Below, one piece after another: positions 35,199 to 43,966 of a DNA stretch of 64,000 bases. The stretch's first letter is position 1. Every line of letters begins with the position of its first letter. The notes under the pieces were generated by a model, which ran no database searches, was not told the origin of the DNA, and saw only the letters and a program-made list of their open reading frames with translations. The translations under genes were made by a program, and so were the position numbers. Location: contig NZ_JAFFZE010000026.1 of NCBI RefSeq assembly GCF_025165815.1, positions 62,001 to 126,000 of the forward strand. The letters run 5' to 3'. The stretch comes from Actinophytocola gossypii. GTDB taxonomy: Bacteria > Actinomycetota > Actinomycetes > Mycobacteriales > Pseudonocardiaceae.

Positions 35199-36282
35199 CA
35201 ATGGAGTCGACCTCCGGGAGCAGGGGCGCGATCGGAGGCAGGTCGTCGAGGGAGGACAGCCCGAGGCGCTCGAGGAACAGTTCGGTGGTGCGGTAGAGGA
35301 AGCCGCCGGTCTCGGTGTCGGTGCCGGTCTCCTCGACCAGCCCGCGGGCGAGCAGGGTGCGGATGACTCCGTCGCAGTTGACCCCGCGGACGGCGGCGAC
35401 GCGGGCTCGGGTGACGGGCTGCCGGTAGGCGATGACGGCGAGGGTCTCGAGCGCGGCGCGGGTGAGCTTGGCGCGCTGACCGCCGAGGAGGAGCTTCTCG
35501 ACGTGTGGGGCGTAGCGGTCGCGGGTGTAGTAGCGCCACCCGCCGCCGGCGTGCCGGAGGTCGAAGCCGCGTTCGTGCTCGGTGTAGGCGTCGGCCATGC
35601 GCTGAAGGACGTCGTTGACACGGGCGACCGCGGTGCCGGTGGCGTCGGCGAGCGCCTCGGCCTCCACCGGCGAGTCGACGGTGAGCAGCAGGGCCTCGAG
35701 GATGCACTCGAGCTCGGTGTCGGTCAGCTCGGGCAGCTCGTCGACGGCCTCGTCCACGGGGGCCGTCGGCGGGTCGGCGTCCGCGGGAGCGGGGTTGTCG
35801 TCGCCGGTCGGCCGCTCGTCGGGCGGCTCGGTCTCAGCGGGCGCGTCGGCTACGGCGGACGGGTCGGCGTCAGCTGGTGCGGCGTCCTCGCCGGCGGTCA
35901 GCGCCTCGCCGGACGGCTCTACCTCGGTAGGCGGGTCGGCATCCGCGGGCAGATCAGCGACGGCCTCCCCGGACGGCTCCACCTCAGTAGGCGGGTCGGC
36001 ATCCGCGGGCAGGTCAGCGGCGGCCTCCCCGGACGGCTCCACCTCAGTAGGCGGGTCGGCATCCGCGGGCAGGTCAGCGGCGGCCTCCCCGGACGGCTCC
36101 ACCTCAGTAGCCGGGTCGGCATCCGCGGGCAGGTCGGCGGCGGTCGATGCGGCGGCCTCATCGGAAGGGGACTCGGTCTCAGCGGGCGGATCAGCGTCGT
36201 CCGGCACCTCGGTGGGGGGATCGGTTGCCGCCTCGACCGGGTCGGGGGTGGTTGGGGGTTCGTGCTGGTCTCGCGGGGTCAC
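35188..36282 (-). CDS. scpB: Segregation and condensation protein B with a repeat-rich N-terminal extension
   Basis: A 364-aa ScpB, about 170 residues longer than usual. The conserved winged-helix part starts near residue 185 (LTDTELECILEALLLTVDSPV) and includes TRAALETLAVIAYRQPVTRA and GFLYRTTELFLERLGLSSL. ScpB binds ScpA in the SMC condensin complex. The N-terminal extension is almost entirely Pro, Ala, Asp and Glu, with about four copies of a 20-residue unit (PADADPPTEVEPSGEAAADL). GTG 36282 overlaps the scpA stop. Confidence 0.9.
   Translation of the reverse strand: MTPRDQHEPPTTPDPVEAATDPPTEVPDDADPPAETESPSDEAAASTAADLPADADPATEVEPSGEAAADLPADADPPTEVEPSGEAAADLPADADPPTEVEPSGEAVADLPADADPPTEVEPSGEALTAGEDAAPADADPSAVADAPAETEPPDERPTGDDNPAPADADPPTAPVDEAVDELPELTDTELECILEALLLTVDSPVEAEALADATGTAVARVNDVLQRMADAYTEHERGFDLRHAGGGWRYYTRDRYAPHVEKLLLGGQRAKLTRAALETLAVIAYRQPVTRARVAAVRGVNCDGVIRTLLARGLVEETGTDTETGGFLYRTTELFLERLGLSSLDDLPPIAPLLPEVDSIDDI
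35905..36143 (-). repeat. 60-bp tandem repeat inside scpB (about four units)
   Basis: The units are nearly identical, with exact 60-bp spacing; each encodes the 20 residues around DADPPTEVEPSGEA. The two central units differ by only a few bases, which points to recent expansion by slippage or unequal exchange. The reading frame is kept. Confidence 0.9.
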
Positions 36283-37091
36283 CCGTACTCCTCCTCGTCG
36301 CCCGGGGTGGGCGTGGCGGCGGCCTCGGCGTCCTCGATGCTGCCGCCGGTCCAGCGCACGTGCAGTTCCGCGAGCGCCTCCTCCTGCTGGAAGAGGACCA
36401 CGTCCTCCTTGTACAGGTCCAGCAGCGCCAGGAACCGCGCCACCACCTCGATGCTGTGCTCGCAGTCGGCCACCAGCTCCGCGAAGGTCGCTCCGCCGGC
36501 CGACGCCAGCCGCACCCGCAGCACCGCGGCGTGCTCGCGCACCGACACCTTCCCCATGTGCAGGTGGTCGATCGACACGGTCGGCGGCGGCTTGGGGCGG
36601 AACACGGCGGCGGCGATCTCGGCGAACCGCTGCGCGCTCACGCCGAGCATGACCTCCGGCAGCAGCGACGAGAACCTGTCCTCCAGCGCCACCGACCTCG
36701 GGTACCGCCGCAGCGCGCCGGCCTCCAGCTCGGCGAACAGCGCGGCCACCTGCTTGTACGCCCGATACTGCAGCAGCCGCGCGAACAGCAGGTCGCGCGC
36801 CTCCAGCAGCGCCAGGTCGTCCTCGTCCTCAACGTCGCCGGTCGGCAGCAGGCGGGCCGCCTTCAGGTCGAGGAGGGTCGCCGCGACCACCAGGAACTCG
36901 GTGGTCTCGTCGAGGTTCCAGTTCTCCCCCGCCTGCCGCAGGTGGGCGATGAAGTCGTCGGTCACCTGGTGCAGCGCGACCTCGGTCACGTCCAGCTCGT
37001 GCTGCGAGATGAGCTGCAGCAGCAGGTCGAACGGGCCCTCGAAGTTGGAGAGCCGCACGGTGAACCGCGCGTCGGGCACGGAATCGATCAA
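36279..37091 (-). CDS. scpA: Segregation and condensation protein A
   Basis: A 270-aa kleisin of the SMC-ScpAB complex: FTVRLSNFEGPFDLLLQLI at the N-terminus (SMC neck binding), WNLDETTEFLVVAATLLDLKA, and a C-terminal winged helix. The longest frame starts at TTG 37091; a GTG at 37079 is possible. It lies six bases after the small gene between it and parA. Confidence 0.9.
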   Translation of the reverse strand: MIDSVPDARFTVRLSNFEGPFDLLLQLISQHELDVTEVALHQVTDDFIAHLRQAGENWNLDETTEFLVVAATLLDLKAARLLPTGDVEDEDDLALLEARDLLFARLLQYRAYKQVAALFAELEAGALRRYPRSVALEDRFSSLLPEVMLGVSAQRFAEIAAAVFRPKPPPTVSIDHLHMGKVSVREHAAVLRVRLASAGGATFAELVADCEHSIEVVARFLALLDLYKEDVVLFQQEEALAELHVRWTGGSIEDAEAAATPTPGDEEEYG

Positions 37092-37097
37092 CGAACG

Positions 37098-37424
37098 CTA
37101 CTTCCCGGTGTCGTTGCGCAGCCGCCGCACCAGCACCGAGTCCTCGCCGCGTTCGTCCAGGTCGGCGAGGACCACCGCGATGGCCTCGCGCACCACGCGG
37201 CCGCGGTCGACGGCCAGACCGTGGGTGGCCCGCAGCGCGAGGCGGGCGTGTTCGAGGGCGAGCAGCTCCTCGTCCGACACGTACACCGTGATCTTCGAGG
37301 TGTGCTTCTGCCTGGGCGAACCCCGGCGGGGTGAGGCGTGGGCGACCGGCCAGGTGTCGTCGCCGCGCTGGCTGGTCGGCCGGAACAGCTCCGCGGCACC
37401 GGGCAGTGGGGCGCGACGGCTCAC
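37098..37424 (-). CDS. Small conserved protein between parA and scpA (RHH-like)
   Basis: A 108-aa protein. A basic, disordered N-terminus leads to KITVYVSDEELLALEHARLALRATHG and VDRGRVVREAIAVVLADL, a pattern like a ribbon-helix-helix DNA-binding domain. Genes of this size often sit at this spot in actinobacteria and may assist chromosome partitioning. GTG 37424 overlaps the parA stop. Function unproven. Confidence 0.6.
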   Translation of the reverse strand: MSRRAPLPGAAELFRPTSQRGDDTWPVAHASPRRGSPRQKHTSKITVYVSDEELLALEHARLALRATHGLAVDRGRVVREAIAVVLADLDERGEDSVLVRRLRNDTGK

Positions 37425-38359
37425 CTGGCCATCGCCACTTCTCGGGAGATGACCTCGCGGGCGAGCTGCCGGTAGGCCTTCGCGCCGGCCGACCGCGGCG
37501 CCCACACGGTGATCGGCGCGCCGGCCACGGTGGTCTCCGGGAACCGGACGGTCCGGTTGATCACGGTGTCGAAGACGATGTCGTCGAACCGCTCGACCAC
37601 GCGGGCGATGACCTCACGGGAGTGCAGGGTGCGCGGGTCGAACATGGTGGCCAGGATGCCGGTGATCTCGAGCTTCGGGTTCAGCCGCTCGCGCACCTTC
37701 TCGATGGTGTCGATGAGCAGGGCGACACCGCGCAGGCTGAAGAACTCGCACTCGAGCGGGATCAGCACCCCGTCGGCGGCGGCGAGCGCGTTGACCGTGA
37801 GCAGGCCGAGCGACGGCTGGCAGTCGATGAGGATGTAGTCGTACTGGTCGATCACCGGGCGCAGCGCGCGCACGAGCGTGTGCTCCCGCCCGACCTCGGC
37901 GACGAGCTGGACCTCGGCCGCGGACAGGTCGATGTTGCTCGGCAGCAGGTCCATGTTGTCGACACCGGTGCGGATGACGGCGTCGGTGGCGCTGGCGGAA
38001 CGCTCGATGATGACGTTGTAGATGGTGCGTTCGAGCTGGTGGGCGGGGATGCCGAGGCCGACCGACAGCGCGCCCTGCGGGTCGAAGTCGACGATCAGCA
38101 CCCGGCGGCCGAACTCGGTGAGCGCCGCGCCGAGGTTTATCGTCGAGGTGGTCTTGCCCACCCCACCCTTCTGGTTGCACAGGGCGAGTACCTTGGCCGG
38201 GCCGTGGCCGTTGAGCAGCGGTGGCTCCGGAATGTGCCGCTTGGGTCGCCCGGTCGGGCCCAACGAGCCGTTGGGGCTGTCGTCGAGCGCCTCGTCCTCG
38301 TCGGAAGCCGCTCGTGGGGCGAGGCTGAGCTCCCGTTCCGAGGGATGCATTGTCGACAT
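37421..38359 (-). CDS. parA: ParA/Soj-family chromosome partitioning ATPase
   Basis: A 312-aa ATPase with deviant Walker A CNQKGGVGKTTSTINLG near residue 63, IVDFDPQGALSVGLG and ILIDCQPSLGLLT. The first 50 residues are a variable Pro-rich tail. No parB is adjacent, so this is the actinobacterial second ParA-like protein of the scpAB operon, not the oriC pair. AAGGAG lies upstream of ATG 38359. Confidence 0.85.
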   Translation of the reverse strand: MSTMHPSERELSLAPRAASDEDEALDDSPNGSLGPTGRPKRHIPEPPLLNGHGPAKVLALCNQKGGVGKTTSTINLGAALTEFGRRVLIVDFDPQGALSVGLGIPAHQLERTIYNVIIERSASATDAVIRTGVDNMDLLPSNIDLSAAEVQLVAEVGREHTLVRALRPVIDQYDYILIDCQPSLGLLTVNALAAADGVLIPLECEFFSLRGVALLIDTIEKVRERLNPKLEITGILATMFDPRTLHSREVIARVVERFDDIVFDTVINRTVRFPETTVAGAPITVWAPRSAGAKAYRQLAREVISREVAMAR

Positions 38360-38460
38360 AACGACCTAGCTCCTTGTCGTCCGCACTGTCCGCCGCAGCT
38401 TAGAGATCGCGCCGCGTGACCGGCAAAGAGGCTCGCCGTGGGGGCGGCTACTCTCCCGCC

Positions 38461-38847
38461 ATGCCGGTTCACCAGCTCCGCCTCGTCGTCACCGCCGCCG
38501 ACTTCGACGAGGCCGTGCATTTCTACCGTGACGCGCTGGGGCTGCCCGAACGGGATGCCGTGCAACCGCCGAGCGGACGGGTCATGATCCTCGACGCCGG
38601 GCAGGCGACGCTGGAGATCGCCGAGCCGTCGACGGCCGAGTACATCGACGAGGTCGAGGTCGGTCGCCGGGTGGCGGGTCACATTCGAGTCGCTTTCCAG
38701 GTCGATGACGTGGAGACCAGCACCGCGGCGCTGGCGGAGGCGGGTGGCGCTGTCCTGGCGACTCCGCGTCCGACCCCGTTCGGCTCGACCAACGCGCGCC
38801 TCGACGGCCCCGCCGGCCTGCAGCTGACCCTCTTCGAGCTGACCTGA
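38461..38847 (+). CDS. VOC-family (glyoxalase-like) protein
   Basis: A 128-aa protein of the vicinal-oxygen-chelate fold: QLRLVVTAADFDEAVHFYRDALG, then HIRVAFQVDDVETSTAAL and LDGPAGLQLTLFE. It is likely a metal-dependent dioxygenase, glyoxalase or resistance-type protein; the substrate is unknown. TACTCT lies six bases before ATG 38461, so the mRNA may be leaderless. It is divergent from parA and convergent with xerD. Confidence 0.75.
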   Translation: MPVHQLRLVVTAADFDEAVHFYRDALGLPERDAVQPPSGRVMILDAGQATLEIAEPSTAEYIDEVEVGRRVAGHIRVAFQVDDVETSTAALAEAGGAVLATPRPTPFGSTNARLDGPAGLQLTLFELT

Positions 38848-38939
38848 CCGGGCCCAGTCCATAAGGTGTAGGGGCTGGTCACGCGGGCGACGAGGCTCGT
38901 TCACCCGAGCGGTCATGCCAGCGGGCCGTGGTTCACCCG

Positions 38940-39851
38940 TCAACCCAGGGCTCTCGGGTGGGCGGTGGCGTAGACCTCGCGCAGCGTGTTGACCGTGACC
39001 AGGGTGTAGATCTGCGTGGTGGTCACCGACGCGTGCCCGAGGAGTTCCTGCACCACCCGCACGTCGGCGCCCCCCTCCAGCAGGTGCGTCGCGAACGAGT
39101 GTCGCAGCGTGTGCGGGGACACCGACGCCGCGATCCCGGCCCGCTCGGCGGCGACCTTCAGCGTCTGCCACGCGCTCTGCCGCGACAGCCGTCCGCCGCG
39201 CACGTTCAGGAACACCGCGGGTGTGCCGCGGCCCCTCGTGGCCAGGCCGGGACGGGCGCGCACCAGATACGCGTCCAGCGCGTCCAGCGCGGGCCGGCCG
39301 ATCGGTACCAGCCGCTGCTTGCCGCCCTTGCCGTCCAGCAGCACCGTGCGCTCGCGGGCGTCGACGTCGTCCAGGTCGAGGCCGACCGCCTCCGAGATGC
39401 GGGCGCCGGTCGAGTACAGCACCTCCAGCAGCGCCCTGTCCCGCAGCGGGCCCGCCCCGTCCGGCGGCGGGGTGTCCAGCAGGCGCAGCACGTCGGCCAC
39501 CGGCAGGGCCTTGGGCAGCCGCCGCGGCGTCGTGGGTGGGCGGACGTCGCGCGCGGGATCCAGCTCGACCAGGCCCTCGCGGACCGCGAACTTGTGCAGG
39601 CCGCGCACGGCGACCAGCGCGCGGGCGGCCGACGACGCGGCCAGCGGCGGGTGCTCGGCGTCGCCCTCGCGGAGTACGGCCAGGAACGCCGACACGTGTG
39701 CCTCGGTCACCTCGGCCAGCGACGACACGCCGGACTCCGTCAGGTGCTCGGTGTAGCGGCGCAGGTCGCGGGTGTAGCCGTCGAGGGTGTTGGGCGCGGT
39801 GCCGCGTTCGACGGCGAGGTGGTCGAGATAGCTGATCACGACGTCGACCAT
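38940..39851 (-). CDS. xerD: Tyrosine recombinase XerD
   Basis: A 303-aa chromosome-dimer resolvase acting at dif. The catalytic residues are in [14 protein letters not shown] (Arg), [11 protein letters not shown] (Lys), [15 protein letters not shown] (His, Arg), [15 protein letters not shown] (His, Tyr nucleophile). TACCCT (39864-39859) stands seven bases before ATG 39851 with no RBS, suggesting a leaderless mRNA. It is in the actinobacterial core order near parA and scpAB. Confidence 0.9.
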   Translation of the reverse strand: MVDVVISYLDHLAVERGTAPNTLDGYTRDLRRYTEHLTESGVSSLAEVTEAHVSAFLAVLREGDAEHPPLAASSAARALVAVRGLHKFAVREGLVELDPARDVRPPTTPRRLPKALPVADVLRLLDTPPPDGAGPLRDRALLEVLYSTGARISEAVGLDLDDVDARERTVLLDGKGGKQRLVPIGRPALDALDAYLVRARPGLATRGRGTPAVFLNVRGGRLSRQSAWQTLKVAAERAGIAASVSPHTLRHSFATHLLEGGADVRVVQELLGHASVTTTQIYTLVTVNTLREVYATAHPRALG

Positions 39852-39922
39852 GGGATCCAGGGTATTCGCGTGCGGGTCGCGAACGACGGAACCGCGTGGG
39901 TGTGGCGCGTATCGTGGATCTC

Positions 39923-40405
39923 GTGGAGGAACCGGTCGGCAGCGACGAGCTCCGGATCGGCACGGCCGAGCGGGAGTCGGCCGTGCGGCTGCTCGGCGAG
40001 CACTTCGCCGAGGGCAGGCTCCAGGTCGAGGAGTACGAGGAGCGGGTCGGGCTCGCGCTCGACGCCAAGACCCGCGCCGACCTGCGGCCACTGTTCGCCG
40101 ACCTACCCGCGCCAAGTCCGCCGTTCATGGTGCCGCCGGTGCGGCGGGACGAGCCGCTGCCGGCGTTCCGGCCGGTCGCGCCGTCACCCGTGGAGTACTC
40201 CGACCGGAGCCGGATCGCGGCCGGGGTACTGCAGATCCTGCTGCCGTTCGGCATCGGCCGGTTCTACACCGGGCACACCGGCACGGCGCTGGCGCAGCTG
40301 TTCACGGCGATCTTCTTCGTGGGCGTGGTCTGGAGTTTCGTCGACGGGGTCATCCTGATCGCCAAGGGTGGCGAGGATCGGTACGGGCGGCCGCTGCGCG
40401 ACTGA
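39923..40405 (+). CDS. DUF1707/TM2-domain membrane protein
   Basis: A 160-aa protein: a DUF1707 domain ([27 protein letters not shown], then EYEERV), a Pro-rich linker, and a TM2 domain with two helices ([21 protein letters not shown], then [20 protein letters not shown]). GTG 39923 is preferred because TATCGT ends seven bases before it (leaderless); GTG 39896 is the longer option. Function unknown. Confidence 0.75.
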   Translation: MEEPVGSDELRIGTAERESAVRLLGEHFAEGRLQVEEYEERVGLALDAKTRADLRPLFADLPAPSPPFMVPPVRRDEPLPAFRPVAPSPVEYSDRSRIAAGVLQILLPFGIGRFYTGHTGTALAQLFTAIFFVGVVWSFVDGVILIAKGGEDRYGRPLRD

Positions 40406-40408
40406 ACG

Positions 40409-41140
40409 TCAGAGGAACCCGCGGAGGAGCGCGGCGGTGCCGTCCAGGTGTTCGTCCATGGCCGCACGGGCGGCGGGGGCGTCGCCGGAGAGAATGGCCT
40501 CGACGATCAGGCGGTGCTGCTCGTCGGAGTGCTCGATGTTCGCTCCGATCAGCGGGATCGCGTCGAGCAGTTCGTTGACGCCGGTACGCACGTCGGCGAC
40601 GGCCGAGGTGAGCGACGCCGACCCGGTGACCTCGGCGATCGCCAGGTGCAGCCGCGAGTCGCGCCGCCGGTACTCGGCTTCCTCCCCCGGCGCGACGTCC
40701 GTGGCGTCGGTGAGCCGCACTCGCAGGTGCTGGCGGTCGGCCGGGCTCAGCGACCGCGCGGCCGCCGCCTCGGCGGCACCGGATTCCAGCACCCGGCGCA
40801 GGGTCAGCACGTCCTCGAGTTCCACGCCGGACGGCGCCGCGCCGCGCCGGGGGCGGGGCAGGCCGGGCAGGTCCTCCGCCACGAACGTGCCGCCGTAGCG
40901 GCCCCGCCGCGATTCGACGTAACCGGCGTCGGCGACCGCGCGGATCGCCTCGCGCAGGGTCACCCGGCTCACCCCGAGCCGCGCGGCCAGCTCCCGTTCG
41001 GCGGGCAGCCGCTCCCCCGGCGCGGCGACGCCGAGCCGGATCGCCTGCAGCAGCCGCTCGACGGTCTCCTCGAACGCGTTGCGGGTGCGAACCGGCCGGA
41101 ACACCGCCGCGGCCGCGTCCCGTCGACCGTGCGCGGGCAC
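40409..41140 (-). CDS. FadR-subfamily GntR regulator
   Basis: A 243-aa regulator. The N-terminal winged HTH (ERLLQAIRLGVAAPGERLPAERELAARLGVSRVTLREAI) is followed by an all-helical FCD ligand domain with metal-binding histidines (DSRLHLAIAEVTG, SDEQHRLIVEAI). It is the last gene of the leftward operon and shares one base with the SDR stop. The likely target is the divergent promoter of the glutamine-synthetase-like gene and the permease. Confidence 0.85.
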   Translation of the reverse strand: MPAHGRRDAAAAVFRPVRTRNAFEETVERLLQAIRLGVAAPGERLPAERELAARLGVSRVTLREAIRAVADAGYVESRRGRYGGTFVAEDLPGLPRPRRGAAPSGVELEDVLTLRRVLESGAAEAAAARSLSPADRQHLRVRLTDATDVAPGEEAEYRRRDSRLHLAIAEVTGSASLTSAVADVRTGVNELLDAIPLIGANIEHSDEQHRLIVEAILSGDAPAARAAMDEHLDGTAALLRGFL

Positions 41141-41904
41141 TAGATCGGGGTGACGTACGCGCCGGAGATCCCGCCGTCCACCAGGAACGTCGACGCGGTG
41201 ATGAACGACGCGTCGTCGCTGGCCAGGAACGCGGTGGCGGCGGCGATCTCCTCGGCCTCGGCGAACCGGCCCATCGGCACGTGCACGAGCCGGCGCTCGG
41301 CCCGCTCGGGGTCGGCGGCGAACAGTTCGCGCAGCAGCGGCGTGTTCACCGGGCCGGGGCACAGCGCGTTGACCCGGATGCCCTCGCGCGCGAACTGCAC
41401 GCCGAGCTCCCGGCTCATCGCGAGCACCCCGCCCTTCGACGCCGAGTAGGAGATCTGCGAGGTCGCCGCGCCCATCACGGCCACGAACGACGCCGTGTTG
41501 ACGATCGAACCCTTGCCCTGCCGGCGCATGTGCGGCAGCACGTGCTTGCAGCACAGGTACACCGAGGTCAGGTTGACCCGCTGCACGGTCTCCCACGCCT
41601 CGATGCCGGTCTCCAGGATCGAGTCGTCCTCCGGCGGGGAGATGCCGGCGTTGTTGAACGCGATGTCGACGCTGCCGTGGGTGTCCACGACGCGCTGGAA
41701 CATCGCCTCGACGGCGGCCTCGTCGGTGACGTCGCAGGTGATCGCGTCGCCGTCGACCTCCTTGGCCAGCGTCTCGATCGCCTCGGTGTTCAGGTCGACG
41801 CCCACCACGAGGGCGCCCTCCTCGGCGAACCGCCGCGCGGTGGCGAGTCCGATGCCGCTGGCCGCCCCGGTGATGACGGCGACCCTGCCCTCCAGTCGGT
41901 TCAC
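41140..41904 (-). CDS. Short-chain dehydrogenase, candidate gamma-glutamyl-ethanolamide (alcohol) dehydrogenase
   Basis: A 254-aa SDR: TGAASGIGLATARRFAE cofactor motif, NNAGISPPEDD, Ser-Tyr-Lys (TASFVAVMG..ISYSASKGG). If the pathway is ethanolamine glutamylation, oxidation of the glutamylated alcohol to an aldehyde is needed before the aldehyde dehydrogenase, and this is the only candidate in the cluster. GTG 41904 overlaps the aldehyde dehydrogenase stop. Confidence 0.8.
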   Translation of the reverse strand: MNRLEGRVAVITGAASGIGLATARRFAEEGALVVGVDLNTEAIETLAKEVDGDAITCDVTDEAAVEAMFQRVVDTHGSVDIAFNNAGISPPEDDSILETGIEAWETVQRVNLTSVYLCCKHVLPHMRRQGKGSIVNTASFVAVMGAATSQISYSASKGGVLAMSRELGVQFAREGIRVNALCPGPVNTPLLRELFAADPERAERRLVHVPMGRFAEAEEIAAATAFLASDDASFITASTFLVDGGISGAYVTPI

Positions 41905-43259
41905 TGGTCCCCCTCGGTGGAGATGAAGACGTTCTTGGTGTCGGTGAACGCGTCCAGCGCGTCCGGGCCGAGTTCGCGGCCGAGCCCGGACTGCTTCATG
42001 CCGCCGAACGGCGTCCAGTACCGCACCGACGAGTGCGAGTTGACCGACAGGTTGCCGGCCTCCACCCCGCGCGCGACCCGCATGGCGCGGCCGACGTCGC
42101 CGGTCCAGATCGAGCCGGACAGGCCGTACTCGGTGTCGTTGGCCATCCGCAGCGCGTCGGCCTCGTCGTCGAACGGCTGCACGGTGACGACCGGGCCGAA
42201 CACCTCCTCGACGACGACCCGGTCGGTCGGGGTGCGCGGCAGGACGACGGTCGGCGGGTACCAGAAGCCGGGTCCGTCCGGCGCACTGCCCCGGAAGGCG
42301 ACGTCACCGTCCACGTAGGACGCCACGGAATCGCGCTGGGCCGAGGAGATCAGCGGTCCCATCTCGGTCCGCTCGTGCGCCGGGTCGCCGACGACGACGC
42401 CCCGCACGGCCGGTTCGAGCAGTTCCAGGAACCGGTCGAACACGTTGCGCTGCACGAGGATTCTCGACCGGGCGCAGCAGTCCTGGCCGGCGTTGTCGAA
42501 CACCCCGTACGGCGCGGTCGCCGCGGCCCGCTCCAGGTCGGCGTCGGCGAAGACGATGTTGGCGTTCTTGCCGCCCAGTTCCAGGGTCACCCGCTTCACC
42601 TGCGCGGCGCAGCCCGCCATGATCCGCCGGCCGACCTCGGTGGAGCCGGTGAACACGACCTTGCGCACCAACGGGTTGTCCACGAACCGCTGCCCGACGA
42701 CGGACCCCTTGCCAGGCACGACCTGGAACACGCCGTCGGGCAGACCCGCCTCGCGAGCCAGTTCGCCGAGCCGGATCGCGGTCAGCGGGGTCAGTTCGGC
42801 GGGCTTGAGCACGACGGTGTTGCCGGCGGCGAGCGCGGGCGCGAACCCCCAGCCGGCGATCGGCATCGGGAAGTTCCACGGCACGATCACGCCGACCACG
42901 CCGAGCGGCTCGGCGAACGTGACGTTCACCCCGCCGGGCACCGGGATCTGCCGGCCGAACAGGCGTTCCGGGGCGGCCGCGTAGTAGTGCAGGACGTCGC
43001 GGACGTTGCCGGCCTCCCAGCGGGCGTTGCCGATGGTGTGCCCGGAGTTGGCGACCTCCAGCGCGGCCAGGTTGTCCACGTCGGCGTCGACGGCGTCGGC
43101 GAAGCGGCGCAGCAGCCGGGCGCGGTCACCCGGCGCGACCGCCCGCCAGGCCGGCAGCGCGCGGTGCGCCCGTTCGATCGCCGCGTCCGCGTCGGCCGCT
43201 GACGCGGACGGCACGGTCGTGACCACCTGCTCGGTGGCCGGGTTGATCACATCGGTCAT
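41901..43259 (-). CDS. NAD(P)-dependent aldehyde dehydrogenase
   Basis: A 452-aa ALDH: VIVPWNFPMPIAGWGFAPAL, catalytic Glu in VTLELGGKNANIVFADAD and nucleophile in FDNAGQDCCARSRILVQ, with the cofactor loop FTGSTEVGRRI. It would oxidise the gamma-glutamyl aldehyde made in this operon. ATG 43259 overlaps the amidotransferase stop (ATGA). Confidence 0.9.
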   Translation of the reverse strand: MTDVINPATEQVVTTVPSASAADADAAIERAHRALPAWRAVAPGDRARLLRRFADAVDADVDNLAALEVANSGHTIGNARWEAGNVRDVLHYYAAAPERLFGRQIPVPGGVNVTFAEPLGVVGVIVPWNFPMPIAGWGFAPALAAGNTVVLKPAELTPLTAIRLGELAREAGLPDGVFQVVPGKGSVVGQRFVDNPLVRKVVFTGSTEVGRRIMAGCAAQVKRVTLELGGKNANIVFADADLERAAATAPYGVFDNAGQDCCARSRILVQRNVFDRFLELLEPAVRGVVVGDPAHERTEMGPLISSAQRDSVASYVDGDVAFRGSAPDGPGFWYPPTVVLPRTPTDRVVVEEVFGPVVTVQPFDDEADALRMANDTEYGLSGSIWTGDVGRAMRVARGVEAGNLSVNSHSSVRYWTPFGGMKQSGLGRELGPDALDAFTDTKNVFISTEGDQ

Positions 43260-43966
43260 CGGTTCGCCTCCCCTACCAGCGCCCGGAACAGGCGCCGATC
43301 CACTCCGTCCTCCTCGGGATGCCACTGCACACCGGCGACGAACGCCGCCCCGGGCAGCTCGACGCCTTCCACGGTCCCGTCGTCCGCGTGCGCGACCGGA
43401 ACGAGCCCGGCACCGAGCCGGTCGATCGCCTGGTGGTGGTGGCAGTGCACCTCGATCCGCTCCCCCACGATCCCGCCGAGCCTGCTGCCGGGCGTGACCT
43501 TCACCGGGACCCGGCCGAACGCGCCGGGCGCCGGCTGGTGGTCGGTGTTGCCGACCTGGTCGGGCAGGTGCTGGTGCAGGGTGCCGCCGAGCACCGCGTT
43601 CAGCAGCTGCATCCCCCGGCACACGCCGAGCAGCGGCACACCCGCGCGCAGCGCCAGCTCGATCAGCGTCCACTCGGAACGGTCCCGGTCCGCGCGTGCC
43701 GGCCCGGTCTCCGGCGCGCGCTCGGCGCCGTACCGCTCGGGGCCGACGTCCGCGCCACCGGCGATGATCAGACCGTCCACACGGGACAGCTGAGCCTCGG
43801 TCCAGTCGCCGACCGGGGGCAGCAGGACCGGCATGCCGCCGGCGTGCACAACCCCGTCGAGGTAGCCCTGTGGCAGGACCGCGGCCGGGGTGTCCCAGAC
43901 CCCGAACCGGGTGCGTTCCAGGTAGCAGCTGATGCCGATGAGCGGGCTAGAGGCGTTCAAACCCAC
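43256..43966 (-). CDS. PuuD-like gamma-glutamyl hydrolase (class I glutamine amidotransferase fold)
   Basis: A 236-aa hydrolase with nucleophile elbow GVCRGMQLLNAVLGG and catalytic His-Glu in GVQWHPEED. PuuD-type enzymes release glutamate from gamma-glutamyl amides; here it would free glycine or GABA-type products. It starts at GTG 43966, overlapping the ligase gene by 20 bases. Confidence 0.85.
   Translation of the reverse strand: MGLNASSPLIGISCYLERTRFGVWDTPAAVLPQGYLDGVVHAGGMPVLLPPVGDWTEAQLSRVDGLIIAGGADVGPERYGAERAPETGPARADRDRSEWTLIELALRAGVPLLGVCRGMQLLNAVLGGTLHQHLPDQVGNTDHQPAPGAFGRVPVKVTPGSRLGGIVGERIEVHCHHHQAIDRLGAGLVPVAHADDGTVEGVELPGAAFVAGVQWHPEEDGVDRRLFRALVGEANR

Noticed and set aside
35905-36143. 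CRISPR array suggested by regular 60-bp spacing
   Set aside because: There are no unique spacers; the whole unit repeats and stays in the scpB reading frame. No CRISPR array was seen in the window.
37421-38359. parA as a plasmid or island partition gene
   Set aside because: It lies in the conserved parA-scpA-scpB-rluB order, with core-like codon use.
38940-39851. xerD as part of a mobile element
   Set aside because: Its neighbours (parA, scpAB, pyrG) and sequence fit the core chromosomal recombinase.
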